Positions 51,854-63,800 are shown, counted from the first letter of the stretch. The stretch: 64,000 nt of DNA from Hoylesella timonensis 4401737 = DSM 22865 = JCM 15640 (GCF_000455445.1 NZ_HG417093.1:235356-299355); one strand, 5' to 3'. Program-made: numbers and translations. Notes: generated by a model from the letters alone, not told the origin.

Positions 51854-53353
51854 TTATTTCCTATTTCCTTTTTTTATTGTATATACTCGCATATTATTAG
51901 GTGAATAATCATTCTTTCCAACACCAATTTCATATTGCCCATTAGGCATACGAATTGGTTTTAGTGAATACCTATTTTTCGCCCAATCTACAGAGCGTTT
52001 TATAATAGCATTATCATAACTATTACTATTATCTGGGGATGGGAAAAATATATTTAATAAACTACCATTCCCGAATCGCTTGCCCATATCAATCGTTTCT
52101 CCTGCCGCCTTTTCTGAGTTTTTGGTCCTTCCTAATACATTTCTATATTCATTCAATGTAAATGGTATTTGACCTATGGCATCTGCCCAATATGGAACCC
52201 CTTCTACTTCAACCATTAGATACCCATTTCCAGGATTACCTTCAGCTTTCCAATCTCCACTACCTCCAGTACGATAACTCAACATAGATCTATCAACTTC
52301 AGAAAAAGAAATGATATCATCCCATGAAAAATGTGTAAAACTATCAGATTCTCTAATGTTAGTACTTACAAAAAGTAATGGCATATAATTATCTGCAGAA
52401 GATTCAAACCATTGAACACCTTCAGCATACAAATCTTTCGCTGTGATATTAGTTCGATTGGCTTGATGATTATCTAATGTAAATAAATAAGTACCTCTTG
52501 AATTTATAACATCCAATGTATCACCATTTATATCCGTAAATTTTAAAGGATTACCAAGACAATATGCATAAGGTGTCGAGTTTGGATATTTCTCTGCAAA
52601 TCTATCCGTACTCATCCAAACACTCAACCTCGGCTCATAGTACCTCGCACCATAGTAGTACATGCCCGTCTCCTCATCAAACTCCTTGGCATTGAAAAGA
52701 TAAGGCGTGTTCCATGTGTTGTTGCGCTCCTCGATGAACACCTCGCCATACGGTACATATTCAATGTGCTGCATGACCTCACCATCCAAGTTGGTGATGT
52801 AGCTACTGCTGCCCAAGTGGTCAGGGTGATAGTAGAACTGCATCCGCTCGTTTGTACCAGCTTCCCCAGCTCTTGTCTTGACCATCGCCCTTGCCTGTGC
52901 TGCCTCTGGCGTGTCGTCATCACTACTAAAGCCTTTGCCATTGACATAATCGGGATTGTCCACACCGTTGTATGGCAAATCGAATGTCTTGTAATTGTCC
53001 TTGATGGATTGCAACTGCTGATTGTACTTATCCTTGTAATTGATAGTCACACCATCAGCTTCATTGCCTGCATACGGTATTCGTCTTGGGTCTGCGCCAT
53101 AAGAAGCTAAGTTGCCCAATTTGCTGACAATACGCTGCGAACCTACATAGATGTGCTTGGTGTACTTGCCGCCTTGCCCTGCCACCAAGTATGGGCTGAC
53201 ATAGAGCGAGAAGCGAGCCGTACCAGTGTTACCACCCGAGAACTCGGAGTTGACAAAGATAGCTTCGTTCTCACCGCAGGTCTTCACCGTGCGCTCACCG
53301 TCGGCATCATACCAATAGTTGCTCACAAAACCGTTCTCATCAGCTGCCAACAA
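51854..53353 (-). CDS. RHS-3: displaced RHS C-terminal cassette with unknown tip
   Basis: 499 residues from an ATG inside the YD core. The open frame and near-identity to RHS-1 continue upstream to about 53560, then run to a TAG at 53615, so this is a displaced 3' cassette with no secretion domain. The RHS-associated core is complete (FYYHPDHLGSSSYITNLDGE, YYYGARYYEPRLSVWMSTD). After KFTDINGD comes a unique tip of about 220 residues (VEGVPYWADAIGQIPFTLNE), not recognised. It would become active only if recombined onto RHS-1. Confidence 0.75.
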   Translation of the reverse strand: MLAADENGFVSNYWYDADGERTVKTCGENEAIFVNSEFSGGNTGTARFSLYVSPYLVAGQGGKYTKHIYVGSQRIVSKLGNLASYGADPRRIPYAGNEADGVTINYKDKYNQQLQSIKDNYKTFDLPYNGVDNPDYVNGKGFSSDDDTPEAAQARAMVKTRAGEAGTNERMQFYYHPDHLGSSSYITNLDGEVMQHIEYVPYGEVFIEERNNTWNTPYLFNAKEFDEETGMYYYGARYYEPRLSVWMSTDRFAEKYPNSTPYAYCLGNPLKFTDINGDTLDVINSRGTYLFTLDNHQANRTNITAKDLYAEGVQWFESSADNYMPLLFVSTNIRESDSFTHFSWDDIISFSEVDRSMLSYRTGGSGDWKAEGNPGNGYLMVEVEGVPYWADAIGQIPFTLNEYRNVLGRTKNSEKAAGETIDMGKRFGNGSLLNIFFPSPDNSNSYDNAIIKRSVDWAKNRYSLKPIRMPNGQYEIGVGKNDYSPNNMRVYTIKKGNRK

Positions 53354-53562
53354 GCGGTTTTCCTCGTCCCACTTGTACTTCTGCTCGTTTGCCTTTTCAT
53401 CTTCCTTGCCATCATGCTTTACACGAGAGGTGTTGATGTAGACAAGGTTTCCGTTGGCATCATAGGTGTACTTGTGTCCGTTGTTGATGTTCGTGCTGTC
53501 CGTCGGGGTCTCTTCCGTGCGGTAATTGATGTCGCAGACATTGGCCAGTTGGAACTTTTTGC
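52620..53562 (-). repeat. RHS core repeat, copy in RHS-3
   Basis: Near-identical at DNA level to parts of RHS-1 and RHS-2; covers the last YD repeats and the RHS-associated core. Confidence 0.85.
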
Positions 53563-53700
53563 CGTCTTTTTTTTTCCATTGTTTTTGGTTGTAAGATGAC
53601 AGGAGTTGGAGCTTCTATCCCTGCCTCTATGTCGAGTCTTTAAAAATCTTTGATAATTAGACAGTTATCTTGTTAATAGCTATTCCAAGGAAATACCCTA

Positions 53701-53977
53701 TTACCTTTCAAAATATCTTTTTAAAAAGAATCGTAACATTTTTAACAATAAAATTATCGCATGAATAGATGTAAATAATACCAAATAGAACCACCATGTA
53801 AAAGCAGCTCCTCCAAATCCTTTATAGGTTATTAAGTAGTACAGAGGAAATGAATAAGCAACGAGCACAATAGCATTTTTAAAGTTTTTTACCGCTAATA
53901 AAAATCCATTTCCATTCTATAAGTAGCAGTATTATGCATACTAAAGAAAGGATGTATGCGATTATATCATCATTCAT
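53701..53977 (-). pseudogene. Frameshifted small membrane protein (orphan immunity-like)
   Basis: The first frame reads MNDDIIAYILSLVCIILLLIE and stops; the next frame continues NAIVLVAYSFPLYYLITYKG and WWFYLVLFTSIHAIILLL to a stop at 53701. Together about 90 residues and three membrane segments, broken by one indel near 53905. It sits between the RHS-2 immunity candidate and RHS-3. Confidence 0.5.
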
Positions 53978-54022
53978 ATTCTGGGTTTATGACATATCTA
54001 TTTGTTTTTTATCCTTACCACA

Positions 54023-54412
54023 TTACCATTGTATCTTCTTAAATACAGAATTGTTGTCAAACCCCATTACTAATAAATTATATTCATATGGATAATAGAT
54101 GAAATTTCCATATACAATATATGGCATAGGGGCATTTGACGGTAGCTTCATCTTTTTTTTCGTAATTGTATCTTCAATTTGTTTCTCATACAACCAAGGA
54201 CCAAATTCTTTTTCAACAAGTTTACATCTTCCTGTAAAATCAATTAGTGCTGATGGATGATAGTCTTCTTTTAAAATCTTTATGTTTATTATTGACAATG
54301 TATCTTGAATTTCTTTATTCATATTGCAATATAAAACATCTGTAAAATTCTTTGTGTTTAGACTACATGATGAATTCAAAATAATCATAAAAAGGCAACA
54401 AATGTATTTCAT
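54023..54412 (-). CDS. Lipoprotein, candidate immunity to the RHS-2 lipase tip
   Basis: 129 residues from the ATG at 54412, which opens a lipoprotein signal (KYICCLFMIILNSSC). The rest is a small periplasmic domain (LIDFTGRCKLVEKEFGPWLY, YGNFIYYPYEYNLLVMGFD). It begins about 60 nt after RHS-2. Periplasmic lipoproteins commonly neutralise lipase effectors in other systems, which fits the neighbouring tip. Inferred from position. Confidence 0.55.
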   Translation of the reverse strand: MKYICCLFMIILNSSCSLNTKNFTDVLYCNMNKEIQDTLSIINIKILKEDYHPSALIDFTGRCKLVEKEFGPWLYEKQIEDTITKKKMKLPSNAPMPYIVYGNFIYYPYEYNLLVMGFDNNSVFKKIQW

Positions 54413-54471
54413 AAGATAAACATTTAATAAAATGTATGGCAAGTTTTGTACTTACCATACATTTAAATAAT

Positions 54472-57294
54472 TTATTCATTTTTCCAATCTTGTACTCTGT
54501 TGTGAGAGTTATGAAAATCACCCAAAACAGGATAAGATTGATTTGAAGCAGGATTTTGTTCCCAGTGATCAATCAATCCTTGTGGATTATTAACTTCAAT
54601 ATTTTTCGCATTTTTGAATTGTCGCCCAGCTTTGCCAACCTCTATTATTTTTCCTGTAAAAGGAATTCTCGTTTTCCCTCCAGAAACCTGTACCGGATCA
54701 AGAGGATCATAAACATTTATATGCTTAACTCTTTTTGTAGCTTGTGAAGATAATTGGTAATCATCTCTGACAGGAGTGTTGATAGTCAAAAGGTTTATTT
54801 TTATATTTTTGAATTCGGGCATATCAACCATCATGTTTATAGCCTCAATATCAACATTCCCACCATGACTATGGCCTACCAATGTTAAAGGTTCGTTAAC
54901 TGGAACATTTTTTCGTAGTTTAAGTATATAATTAACTAACGATTTAGCAGCTTCAGTACGTGCTGATTTACTATTGTCACCAGACCAATTAAAAAGAAAG
55001 TTCTTCCTACTGTTGTTAAATGCTTTACGTGCATAGTTAAAAATAGCTTCTTGACTCTTCCACGTATTTGCATCACTCCATGTTCCGTGAACTGCTACAA
55101 CTTGCTTTCCATTAGGATCAAGTAATTTGATAGGATTACCATAGCAATATAAATAACAATTAAGATTTCTATTATTAAAGACTCCACCATTATGCTCACC
55201 GTCAAGATAATTTTCACTATTTCTTGGCTCATAATTGGAAATAGGATCTACACTCATCCACAAACTCAGCCTTGGCTCATAATACCTCGCACCATAGTAG
55301 TACATACCTGTCTCCTCATCAAACTCCTTGGCGTTGAAGAGGTAAGGGGTGTTCCAAGTGTTATTACGCTCCTCTATGAACACTTCACCGAACGGCACAT
55401 ACTCAATATGTTGCATGACCTCACCATCCAAGTTGGTGATGTAACTACTGCTGCCCAAGTGGTCGGGGTGATAGTAGAACTGCATCCGCTCGTTTGTACC
55501 AGCTTCCCCAGCTCTTGTCTTGACCATCGCCCTTGCCTGTGCTGCCTCTAGCATGTCGTCATCACTGCTAAAGCCTTTGCCATTGACATAGTCGGTATTG
55601 TCCACACCGTTGTATGGCAAATCGAATGTCTTGTAATTGTCCTTGATGGATTGCAACTGCTGATAGTACTTATCCTTGTAATTGACAGTCACACCGTCAG
55701 CTTCATTGCCTGCGTATGGTATTCGTCTTGGGTCTCCACCATAAGAAGCCAAGTCGCCAAGTTTGCTGACGATTCTTTGTGAGCCAATGTAAATGTGCTT
55801 GGTGTACTTGCCACCTTGCCCCACTACGAGGTATGGGCTGACATAGAGCGAGAACCTTGCCGTACCCGTGTTACCACCCGAGAACTCGGAGTTCACAAAG
55901 ATAGCTTCGTTTTCTCCGCTGGTCTTCACCGTGCGCTCACCGTCGGCATCGTACCAATAGTTGCTCACAAAGCCATTCTCATCGGCTGCAAGGAGTCGGT
56001 TTTCTTCGTCCCACTTGTACTTCTGCTCGGTTGCCTTTTCATCTTCCCTGCCATCATGCTTTACACGGCTGGTGTTGATGTAAACAAGGTTTCCGTTGAG
56101 GTCATACTCGTACTTGTGTCCGTTGTTGATGTTCGTGCTGTCTGTCGGCGCTTCTTCCGTGCGGTAGTTGATGTCACGGACACTAGCCAGTTGGAACTTC
56201 TTGCCCTCATCATTATTATATGTGTAGGTGAGGTCGTAGCCTGCGTTGAGCGTGCCGTTGAACTGTACGTTACTTTGCGTGAGGTGCTGCTTCTTGCTTG
56301 TGATACGGTGCATGTTGTCGTAGCCCATGGCAAGGGTGTAAGATGCCGTCTTATTGTCCGCACCTTTGTACGTTCCACTGGCTGTGCTTAGACGATACAG
56401 TGGGTCATAAGTGTAGCTGTGGCTCATCTGTCCGCCTACCTTGCCCTTTTCCGGAATTGCCGCCTTATTGACAACAGAAAGTACGTTGCTCACCACGTCA
56501 TAGCCGTAGGCATTGTCCATGATGGTCTTGCCACCTGCATTGACCGCAAGGTTTTGTAGTCTGCGACGTTGTGGGTCGTAACTGTAGAACGTTTCCGCTC
56601 CGTTGCAGTATTTCAAGTAGGTGCGCTGCTCGAACTTATCATAGCCTATCTTATTCACATAATCGTAGCCGTAAGACTTGTAGCCACGCACATGGTCCAC
56701 CTGTCCACCGAGGTTGTAGCCGTAGGTAACTTTCTCCTCATCGGGGTAAATCATTTCCAAGAGGCGGTTGTGGCTGTCATACTTCCATTGTGTGACGTAG
56801 GTTGCCACTGCCTGGTTGGGCACTATCAGCGTGCGCACGGTCTTCAATACTTCGCCCAAATTGCCGTAGTAGTATTCGATGGCACCGCTACCGTCCTCAC
56901 GGAGCATCAGCCTACCGATACGGTTGTAGGAAGAGTGAATGCCACCATAGTGGTACTTCACGTTGTTTTCCGGATGGTCGGGATAGTTGATGGCTACCAA
57001 CCTGCCGTAGTCGTACTCATAGTTGATAGTCTTGCCCTCTTTTTTAAGGTTGGCAGTCTGCTTGGTGAGTACGTTGCCGAGATTGTCGTAGGTAAAGGTG
57101 GTGATACCACTGGCAGGGTGATTGACCTCCGTGCAGCGGTCGCCCATGTCATAGACGGACGTGGTGATATTGCCCTCGGTGTCTGTTACCTTGACCAATC
57201 GATCGATGCCGTCATACTCGAATGAGGTGGTATGTAATCGGACTCCTATGAAATGAACAAAGCTGCTATTTTGCTTGAAATACAAGGAATCCAT
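54472..57294 (-). CDS. RHS-2: displaced RHS cassette with alpha/beta-hydrolase (lipase-like) tip
   Basis: 940 residues. The first 25 are unrelated; from TTSFEYDGIDRLVKV the sequence is almost the same as RHS-1 through the YD repeats and core. After KLLDPNGK the tip of 210 residues reads QVVAVHGTWSDANTW (oxyanion strand), LTLVGHSHGGNVD (nucleophile Ser in GxSxG), then INVYDPLDPVQ and GDFHNSHN (possible Asp and His). This is a lipase/phospholipase-type fold. Like RHS-3 it lacks the SpvB secretion part, so it is probably a stored cassette for recombination onto RHS-1. Confidence 0.8.
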   Translation of the reverse strand: MDSLYFKQNSSFVHFIGVRLHTTSFEYDGIDRLVKVTDTEGNITTSVYDMGDRCTEVNHPASGITTFTYDNLGNVLTKQTANLKKEGKTINYEYDYGRLVAINYPDHPENNVKYHYGGIHSSYNRIGRLMLREDGSGAIEYYYGNLGEVLKTVRTLIVPNQAVATYVTQWKYDSHNRLLEMIYPDEEKVTYGYNLGGQVDHVRGYKSYGYDYVNKIGYDKFEQRTYLKYCNGAETFYSYDPQRRRLQNLAVNAGGKTIMDNAYGYDVVSNVLSVVNKAAIPEKGKVGGQMSHSYTYDPLYRLSTASGTYKGADNKTASYTLAMGYDNMHRITSKKQHLTQSNVQFNGTLNAGYDLTYTYNNDEGKKFQLASVRDINYRTEEAPTDSTNINNGHKYEYDLNGNLVYINTSRVKHDGREDEKATEQKYKWDEENRLLAADENGFVSNYWYDADGERTVKTSGENEAIFVNSEFSGGNTGTARFSLYVSPYLVVGQGGKYTKHIYIGSQRIVSKLGDLASYGGDPRRIPYAGNEADGVTVNYKDKYYQQLQSIKDNYKTFDLPYNGVDNTDYVNGKGFSSDDDMLEAAQARAMVKTRAGEAGTNERMQFYYHPDHLGSSSYITNLDGEVMQHIEYVPFGEVFIEERNNTWNTPYLFNAKEFDEETGMYYYGARYYEPRLSLWMSVDPISNYEPRNSENYLDGEHNGGVFNNRNLNCYLYCYGNPIKLLDPNGKQVVAVHGTWSDANTWKSQEAIFNYARKAFNNSRKNFLFNWSGDNSKSARTEAAKSLVNYILKLRKNVPVNEPLTLVGHSHGGNVDIEAINMMVDMPEFKNIKINLLTINTPVRDDYQLSSQATKRVKHINVYDPLDPVQVSGGKTRIPFTGKIIEVGKAGRQFKNAKNIEVNNPQGLIDHWEQNPASNQSYPVLGDFHNSHNRVQDWKNE
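55255..57240 (-). repeat. RHS core repeat, copy in RHS-2
   Basis: About 2 kb nearly identical to 58520-60495, from TTSFEYDG to the LSLWMS core end. Confidence 0.88.
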
Positions 57295-57399
57295 ATCTTC
57301 AAAAGTTTTAGTTTCTGGCCATATTTTAGTACATCGCCATTACCTACCAATTTTCATTGAAAGATAAAAGCTGGACGTACTTTCCTGATAAGAAAAAAA

Positions 57400-57861
57400 T
57401 CATTGTATTTTTATGTCATTGAAGAACTGCTCGTAACATGACAATCTTGTTTCTTCGACATTATCATAGACAATGGTAATACCATATCTAAAATAATTAT
57501 CTTCTCTGAAATATTTTTTTCTTTTATTTATCATTTGGTATCCTCTTATACTACGAAGCTCTTTATCCAATACAAATTCACTACAGATTATTTTTTTTGT
57601 TAAATCTGTCAAAGGTAAATTAACCATGCTACCACAATGTATTGTTATTATAGCTGTGTCTAAAACACAATTTATTGTTTTAAAATACCCCTCTTCATAA
57701 TTATCTATATTAATTTTACTTATTCTTGGATACTTGATAATTAAATTCTTATTATTGCATAATATCGTATCCGTTTTTGTTTGAGCTTTTCCTGAAATAG
57801 CATTAGTCAAACAAAAGAACAATACCATCAATAACATTTCATTTTTTATTCCTTTTGTCAT
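57400..57861 (-). CDS. Secreted small protein, candidate immunity to the RHS-1 tip
   Basis: 153 residues; the start at 57861 overlaps RHS-1 by 23 nt, while the ATG at 57837 begins right after the RHS-1 stop and opens a cleaner signal peptide (MLLMVLFFCLTNAISGKAQ). A periplasmic domain of about 120 residues follows (YEEGYFKTINCVLDTAIITI, YFRYGITIVYDNVEETRL). Unknown family. Its position directly behind the toxin tip makes it the likely immunity protein. The next 105 nt to RHS-2 hold nothing recognisable. Confidence 0.55.
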   Translation of the reverse strand: MTKGIKNEMLLMVLFFCLTNAISGKAQTKTDTILCNNKNLIIKYPRISKINIDNYEEGYFKTINCVLDTAIITIHCGSMVNLPLTDLTKKIICSEFVLDKELRSIRGYQMINKRKKYFREDNYFRYGITIVYDNVEETRLSCYEQFFNDIKIQ

Positions 57862-60800
57862 AATTTTCTTCAGCTTGTTTTACAACTTTATTTATTTGAT
57901 TTTCTAAAATAGTATTTGTAGGAACTTTTATACTTTCAAAAACATTCATTTGAAGTTCCTCGTCCCAAATTGTATGACCTTCTGACTTATAAGTATGACT
58001 TGCTTGTTCGACATTGCGAGTTTTTTCGTAAAAATAGGCATGCCCAAAAGCTTCGTGAGCTGTAGTCTTTACTTGCTGTTTCTCATTCAAAGCGCTTCCC
58101 ACAAGAATATATACTTTGTCATCGGGTGATGGATTACTTTCTGCATTTGGCATTTCTGTTGTACCTCTGTAATAGTTTCCACCTGTTGCAGAATTATCGT
58201 AATAGTCGACATTGTTGTGATCTTTATCGGCGACTTGAAAACTATATACTATTTCACTATTAGCTAATGCTTTTAATGCAGTCATATTTTCAGATGTACT
58301 TTTTGATTTGTTCAATCTTTTTTTATCAAGCACTCCGTTTTTATCGAATCTTACATACTTAGCCTCTTGCTTTGTTAATGTATTACTTATGTTTTTCATT
58401 GAACGTTCGTCTGCCTCTACCTCCATACCCTTTGGGTCAGTGTATCTTATAGGACTATTAGCACAATATATATATGGCGATATATTTTCATATTTTTCCT
58501 GTAATGGATCCGTACTCATCCATAAACTAATCCTCGGCTCATAATACCTCGCCCCATAGTAGTACATACCTGTCTCCTCATCAAATTCTTTAGCATTGAA
58601 GAGGTAAGGGGTATTCCACGTATTGTTGCGTTCTTCTATGAACACTTCACCAAATGGCACATACTCAATGTGCTGGGCTACTTCGCCATCAAGGTTGGTG
58701 ATGTAACTACTGCTGCCCAAGTGATCGGGGTGATAGTAGAACTGCATCCGCTCGTTTGTACCAGCTTCCCCAGCTCTCGTCTTGACCATCGCCCTTGCCT
58801 GTGCTGCCTCCGGCGTGTCGTTATCACTGCTAAAGCCTTTGCCATTGACATAGTCGGTATTGTCTTGACCGTTGTATGGCAAATCAAATGTCTTGTAATT
58901 GTCCTTGATGGATTGCAACTGCTGATTGTACTTATCCTTGTAATTAATAGTCACACCATCAGCTTCATTGCCTGCATACGGTATTCGTCTTGGGTCTGCA
59001 CCATAAGAAGCCAAGTCACCTAACTTGCTGACGATTCTTTGTGAGCCGATGTAGATGTGCTTGGTGTACTTGCCACCTTGCCCTGCCACCAAGTATGGGC
59101 TGACATAGAGCGAGAAGCGTGCCGTACCCGTGCTGCCGCCCGAGAACTCGGAGTTGACAAAGATAGCTTCGTTCTCACCTGAGGTCTTCACCGTGCGCTC
59201 ACCATCGGCATCGTACCAATAGTTGCTCACAAAACCATTCTCGTCGGCTGCAAGGAGTCGGTTCTCTTCATCCCACTTGTACTTCTGCTCACTTGCCTTG
59301 TCGTCTTCCTTACCATCATGCTTTACACGAGATGTGTTGATATAGACAAGATTTCCGTTGGCATCATAGGTGTACTTGTGTCCGTTGTTGATGTTCGTGC
59401 TGTCCGTCGGGGTTTCTTCCGTGCGGTAATTGATATCATGGACACTGGCCAGTTGGAACTTCTTGCCCTCATCACTATTGTATGTGTAGGTGAGGTCATA
59501 GCCTGCGTTGAGCGAACCGTTGAACTGTACGTTACTTTGCGTGAGGTGCTGCTTCTTGCTCGTGATGCGGTGCATGTTGTCATAGCCCATCGCAAGTGTG
59601 TAAGATGCCGTCTTATTATCCGTTCCCTTGTAAGTACCTGTTGCGCTTGACAAACGATACAGTGGGTCATAAGTGTAGCTGTGGCTCATTTGTCCGCCTG
59701 CCTTGCCACTCTGTGGAAGTGGGGCATTGTTCTGAACACCCAACACATTACTCACGGCATCATAGCTGTAGGCATTGTCCATGATGGTGCCTGCCTTGGC
59801 ATTCACTACAAGGTTCTGCAACCGTCTGCGTGCAGGGTCGTAGCTGTAGAACGTTTCCGCTCCGTTACAGTATTTCAGGTAAGTGCGCTGCTCGAACTTA
59901 TCGTAGCCAATCTTGCTGACATAGTCGTAACCGTAGGACTTATAGCCACGCACATGATCCACCTGTCCGCCGAGGTTGTAGCCGTAGGTAACTTTCTCCT
60001 CATCGGGGTAAATCATTTCCAAGAGGCGGTTGTGGCTATCATACTTCCATTGTGTGACGTAGGTTGCCACTGCCTGGTTGGGCACAATCAGCGTGCGTAC
60101 GGTCTTCAGGACCTCACCCATCTTGCCGTAGTAATACTCGATAGCACCACTGCCGTCCTCACGAAGCATTAATCTGCCAACGCGGTTATTGGAAGAGGTG
60201 GCACTGCCGTAGTGGTACTTCACATTGTTTTCTGGATGGTCGGGATAGTTGATAGCCGTCAATCGTCCGTAGTCGTACTCGTAATTGATAGTCTTGCCCT
60301 CTTTTTTGAGGTTGGCAGTCTGCTTGGTGAGTACATTGCCGAGATTGTCATAAGTAAAGGTAGTAATACCACTGGCAGGATGATTTACCTCTGTGCGGCG
60401 GTCGCCCATGTCATAGACGGATGTCGTGACGTTGCCCTCAGTGTCTGTTACCTTGACCAATCGGTCGATACCGTCATATTCGAAAGAAGTGGTAATCGTA
60501 CCATCGGGTCCGCTGAGTTGTTCGGTCTTCACGGTCTTGCCGCTACCGTCGGTATAGGTAGCCTGCTTACCGCCGAGAGCGTCGGTAACGAGTGTCTTGA
60601 GGGTGTTGCTGCCCGCATCGGTAGAGTATTCGGTCTTGGTTTCGGTATTATCAGGAAGTGTTACTTTCATGGCACGGTCAAGTACGTCATAAACCGTTAC
60701 GGTTGGCGATACGTTATCAAAAGCCTTGTTGAAAGTTGTCTTTTTGCCCACTGCCTCCGTTGTTGGATAGTAAGCCTTAGCCACACGCCCGAAAGCGTCA

Positions 60801-63800
60801 TAGACATTGCGTCCGCTGACAATCATTACGGTTTCGTCCTTGGGTGCGCTGCCTTTGGCTGCGGTGGTAACCACGCCGTCTTTCTTCACCTGAACGGGTC
60901 GTCCAAAGCCATCCACAAAAGTAACGGTCTCCATATCATCGCTTGGGTGCTGAATGTCGTAATGTTTGGTCACTGCGTATGCTGGTGCAGTGATACCATT
61001 GGTACCGAAAGTAGCCTTGGGCTGATAATCAAAGGCAATGATGTACGGCACTCCTGTTGCCAATTCGTTAGGACCACGAACCGCCTTGATGCGTCCAAGG
61101 TTGTCGAGGTCGGTCTCATAGTTGAGTCGGTTGAGGTCTGTACGGCGCAAAGCCATGCCATAGCGGTAGTCGAAGTTGCCAGCCTCGCTGCTGTAGCCAA
61201 AGGCATCATCAATGCGGGAGACATACATGTTCATTACCGGTTCGTAGTGGTAGCTGTACCACATGCGTTGCCCCTTGACATTGGCAGGAAGCGTAGTCTT
61301 GGTGATGTTACCGTAACCGTCGTAGGTATAGTCTGAAACGGCAGTACTATTTCCTAACTGCTGACTAATCTGTGTAAGGTGGTCGGCATAGTTCATGTCG
61401 TACTTCGCCGATACGTGGTGGTATGTCTTGCCGTCTCCTCCCGTCACAATGACGTCGGTAGGCAAACCGATGATGTGCTTGCCCTCGTTGGAAGCATACT
61501 GAATGGCGGTCTGGTAATCGAACGCCCCCGTACCTTCTTCACCCAATGTGCCTTTGTCGCTGAACTTATAAGATTTGAGTTCACCATGATAACCCGTGAG
61601 GTAATACTCGTTCCAAGCTTCAGAGGTGGTGATGCCGCTTGCCTGTCCCTCATACTGCTTATTGGCTGTATAGCGCAGTGGGACAAATGCTGATGCACGG
61701 TCGCTGCAGAGTTTCTGCTGCTTGGTAAAGGTGTACTTGTCACCGCTGGCAGTGAGGTAGTAGCCATCGTATACGTTCTTCGTCTCGGTATATTTCTTGC
61801 CGGTAGCATCCTCCACTGATGCCGAAAGTTCTTGACCCTGCGTATAATAGGTGGATACGTCATAGAGCTGTACTGCCTGACGATAGATGACACTGTCGCC
61901 TTTATCGGTGTCAATATTCTTCGTGATGACCTTACCAAAACCGAGGAACTCGCGCTCGTGACGGTCTTTTTGTCCGTTAGAGTAGGCAAAGAGAGTCTTC
62001 ATGAGTGGTCCGTCGTCGTGGATGCCATCATCAACGGTCACGGAAGACATCACCCACTTACCACCGGGAAGCCCATAGGTTGGCGCGCTGTGCTGATAGT
62101 CGAGTGTGAAGGTTCCTCCGAGGGAGTTAGTGACACTCTTGAGCATGTTTGTCCTGCCGATGGCAGAGCGAGTAACCTTCAGCTCGCTTTCCTTATCAGA
62201 TTCCAATATGTCGAGATAGCCGTCACCATCTACATCCTGTAGCGAGTAGTGCGTACGGTTGATGCTGTGACCCAGTGACACGTTGGGATTGAGAGTAACC
62301 TTAACTGGAATTATTTTCGGTGTAAAGTTCACTGTAAATGCCACATTGCCAGATTCCGAGGTGGAGGCAGTCTCAGAGAGCGATGAAGCTCCTTTCCATA
62401 GGATAGGATCGGCAAAGCCATTCCCTAAGTTCAACGAAACCGAAAGTGCGCCATTATTCTTTTTTACCTTATCGGGCAGTCCGTCAGCATTGACGTCCAT
62501 CAAGTTATACTGCTCACCATTTGTCGTGGTCACGATACTAAGGCCACCAGAAAAACTGCTGGAAGCCTTGTCGAAAAACTTGGCTTTCTGCGCAATATCC
62601 TTCTCTTTGGATGATGCTCCTCCACCTAAATTGTGTGAGGTGCCCTCTCCAGTTTGAACGGCATCAATCTGCCAGTCTACAGGGTCTGTAAAGGCATAAC
62701 CAAGATTTAATCTTACAGTATTATCACTAAGGATTTTGTCTGGGAGTCCGTCACCGTTCACATCTGTAAAGCTCTCCTCGCTCCAATCACGATTCTTGGG
62801 CTTGCTCATGGAGACGGACAGTCCTCCCAGAGCATCGCTTATGGATTTGATGTTTGAGGCGGTTTTCGTCCAGCCTGCGGCTTGGGCTATGGTCATGGAC
62901 AGGGATACTATTGGAGCACTACCAACACCGACTGCTGACCCCTCATTTTTACTAACGATATTTCCTATCCCTTGTAGCTTTTCTCCGCTGATACCGCCAA
63001 GGGTATTGGTATACAGGATAGCTTCGTTTTGGACGATGTCTGGATATCCGTCACCATTCATGTCAATCATCGTTGCCTTGGTAATAGCCTGTCCTATGCT
63101 TTCATTCTTAGTCAGGAAAGAGAAACCCGTTTGGGTCGTTGTGTTCTTACTTACAACTTTTTGGCTGATAGCCAATGCTCCCGTACCCTGTGCACAATCT
63201 GAAGTCTCAGTTTCAACAGAAGCCATATTGTCAAACGGATTCGTCATCTTCACATCCTGTTCCGTCAAGCGGGCAGCTCCCATACTATGATCCGTAAGGA
63301 ATATTTCCTGTCTTTGTCCTATCCACCTGTCAAGTGATGAGGTATTCACGGCAAGCGGTGTGAATACAAGCGTCAAGGGGTCTATCTTCTGATCTTTGTC
63401 ACGAGGTAGTGTTAATAGAGATTCATCTATCGCAGAGGCATACCTGTCATTTTCAGCCGTATTATATGTGAATCCTCCCCAACCTCTATAGAGAGGGCCA
63501 AAACCTTCGTTGTCCAAAAGTGAGTAGACATTGACTGGTACGGTCTGTTGTGTCATTGGTGTTGCCGAAGAAGAAACCTTCACGGATGCAGTGAGTAACC
63601 TGTCCTTCAGGTTGATATCCTCCGAGAAAAATTCCACCCATATAGGCGTATCACTAATATTTCGCACATCTATCAACAAAGTAGCATCCTCTACCACACT
63701 ATTATTTACATTTACCAAACGCTTGCTCAAAAGGTGTCCTTCCGTTCTCGCCGTCATACTCAGAGAACCTGTGTATCCTGTCAACGGACGAAAGACGAGT

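Noticed and set aside
55192..56391. Long plus-strand open frames within the RHS genes
   Set aside because: They are antisense shadows of the RHS coding repeats and recur at the same place in each repeat copy.
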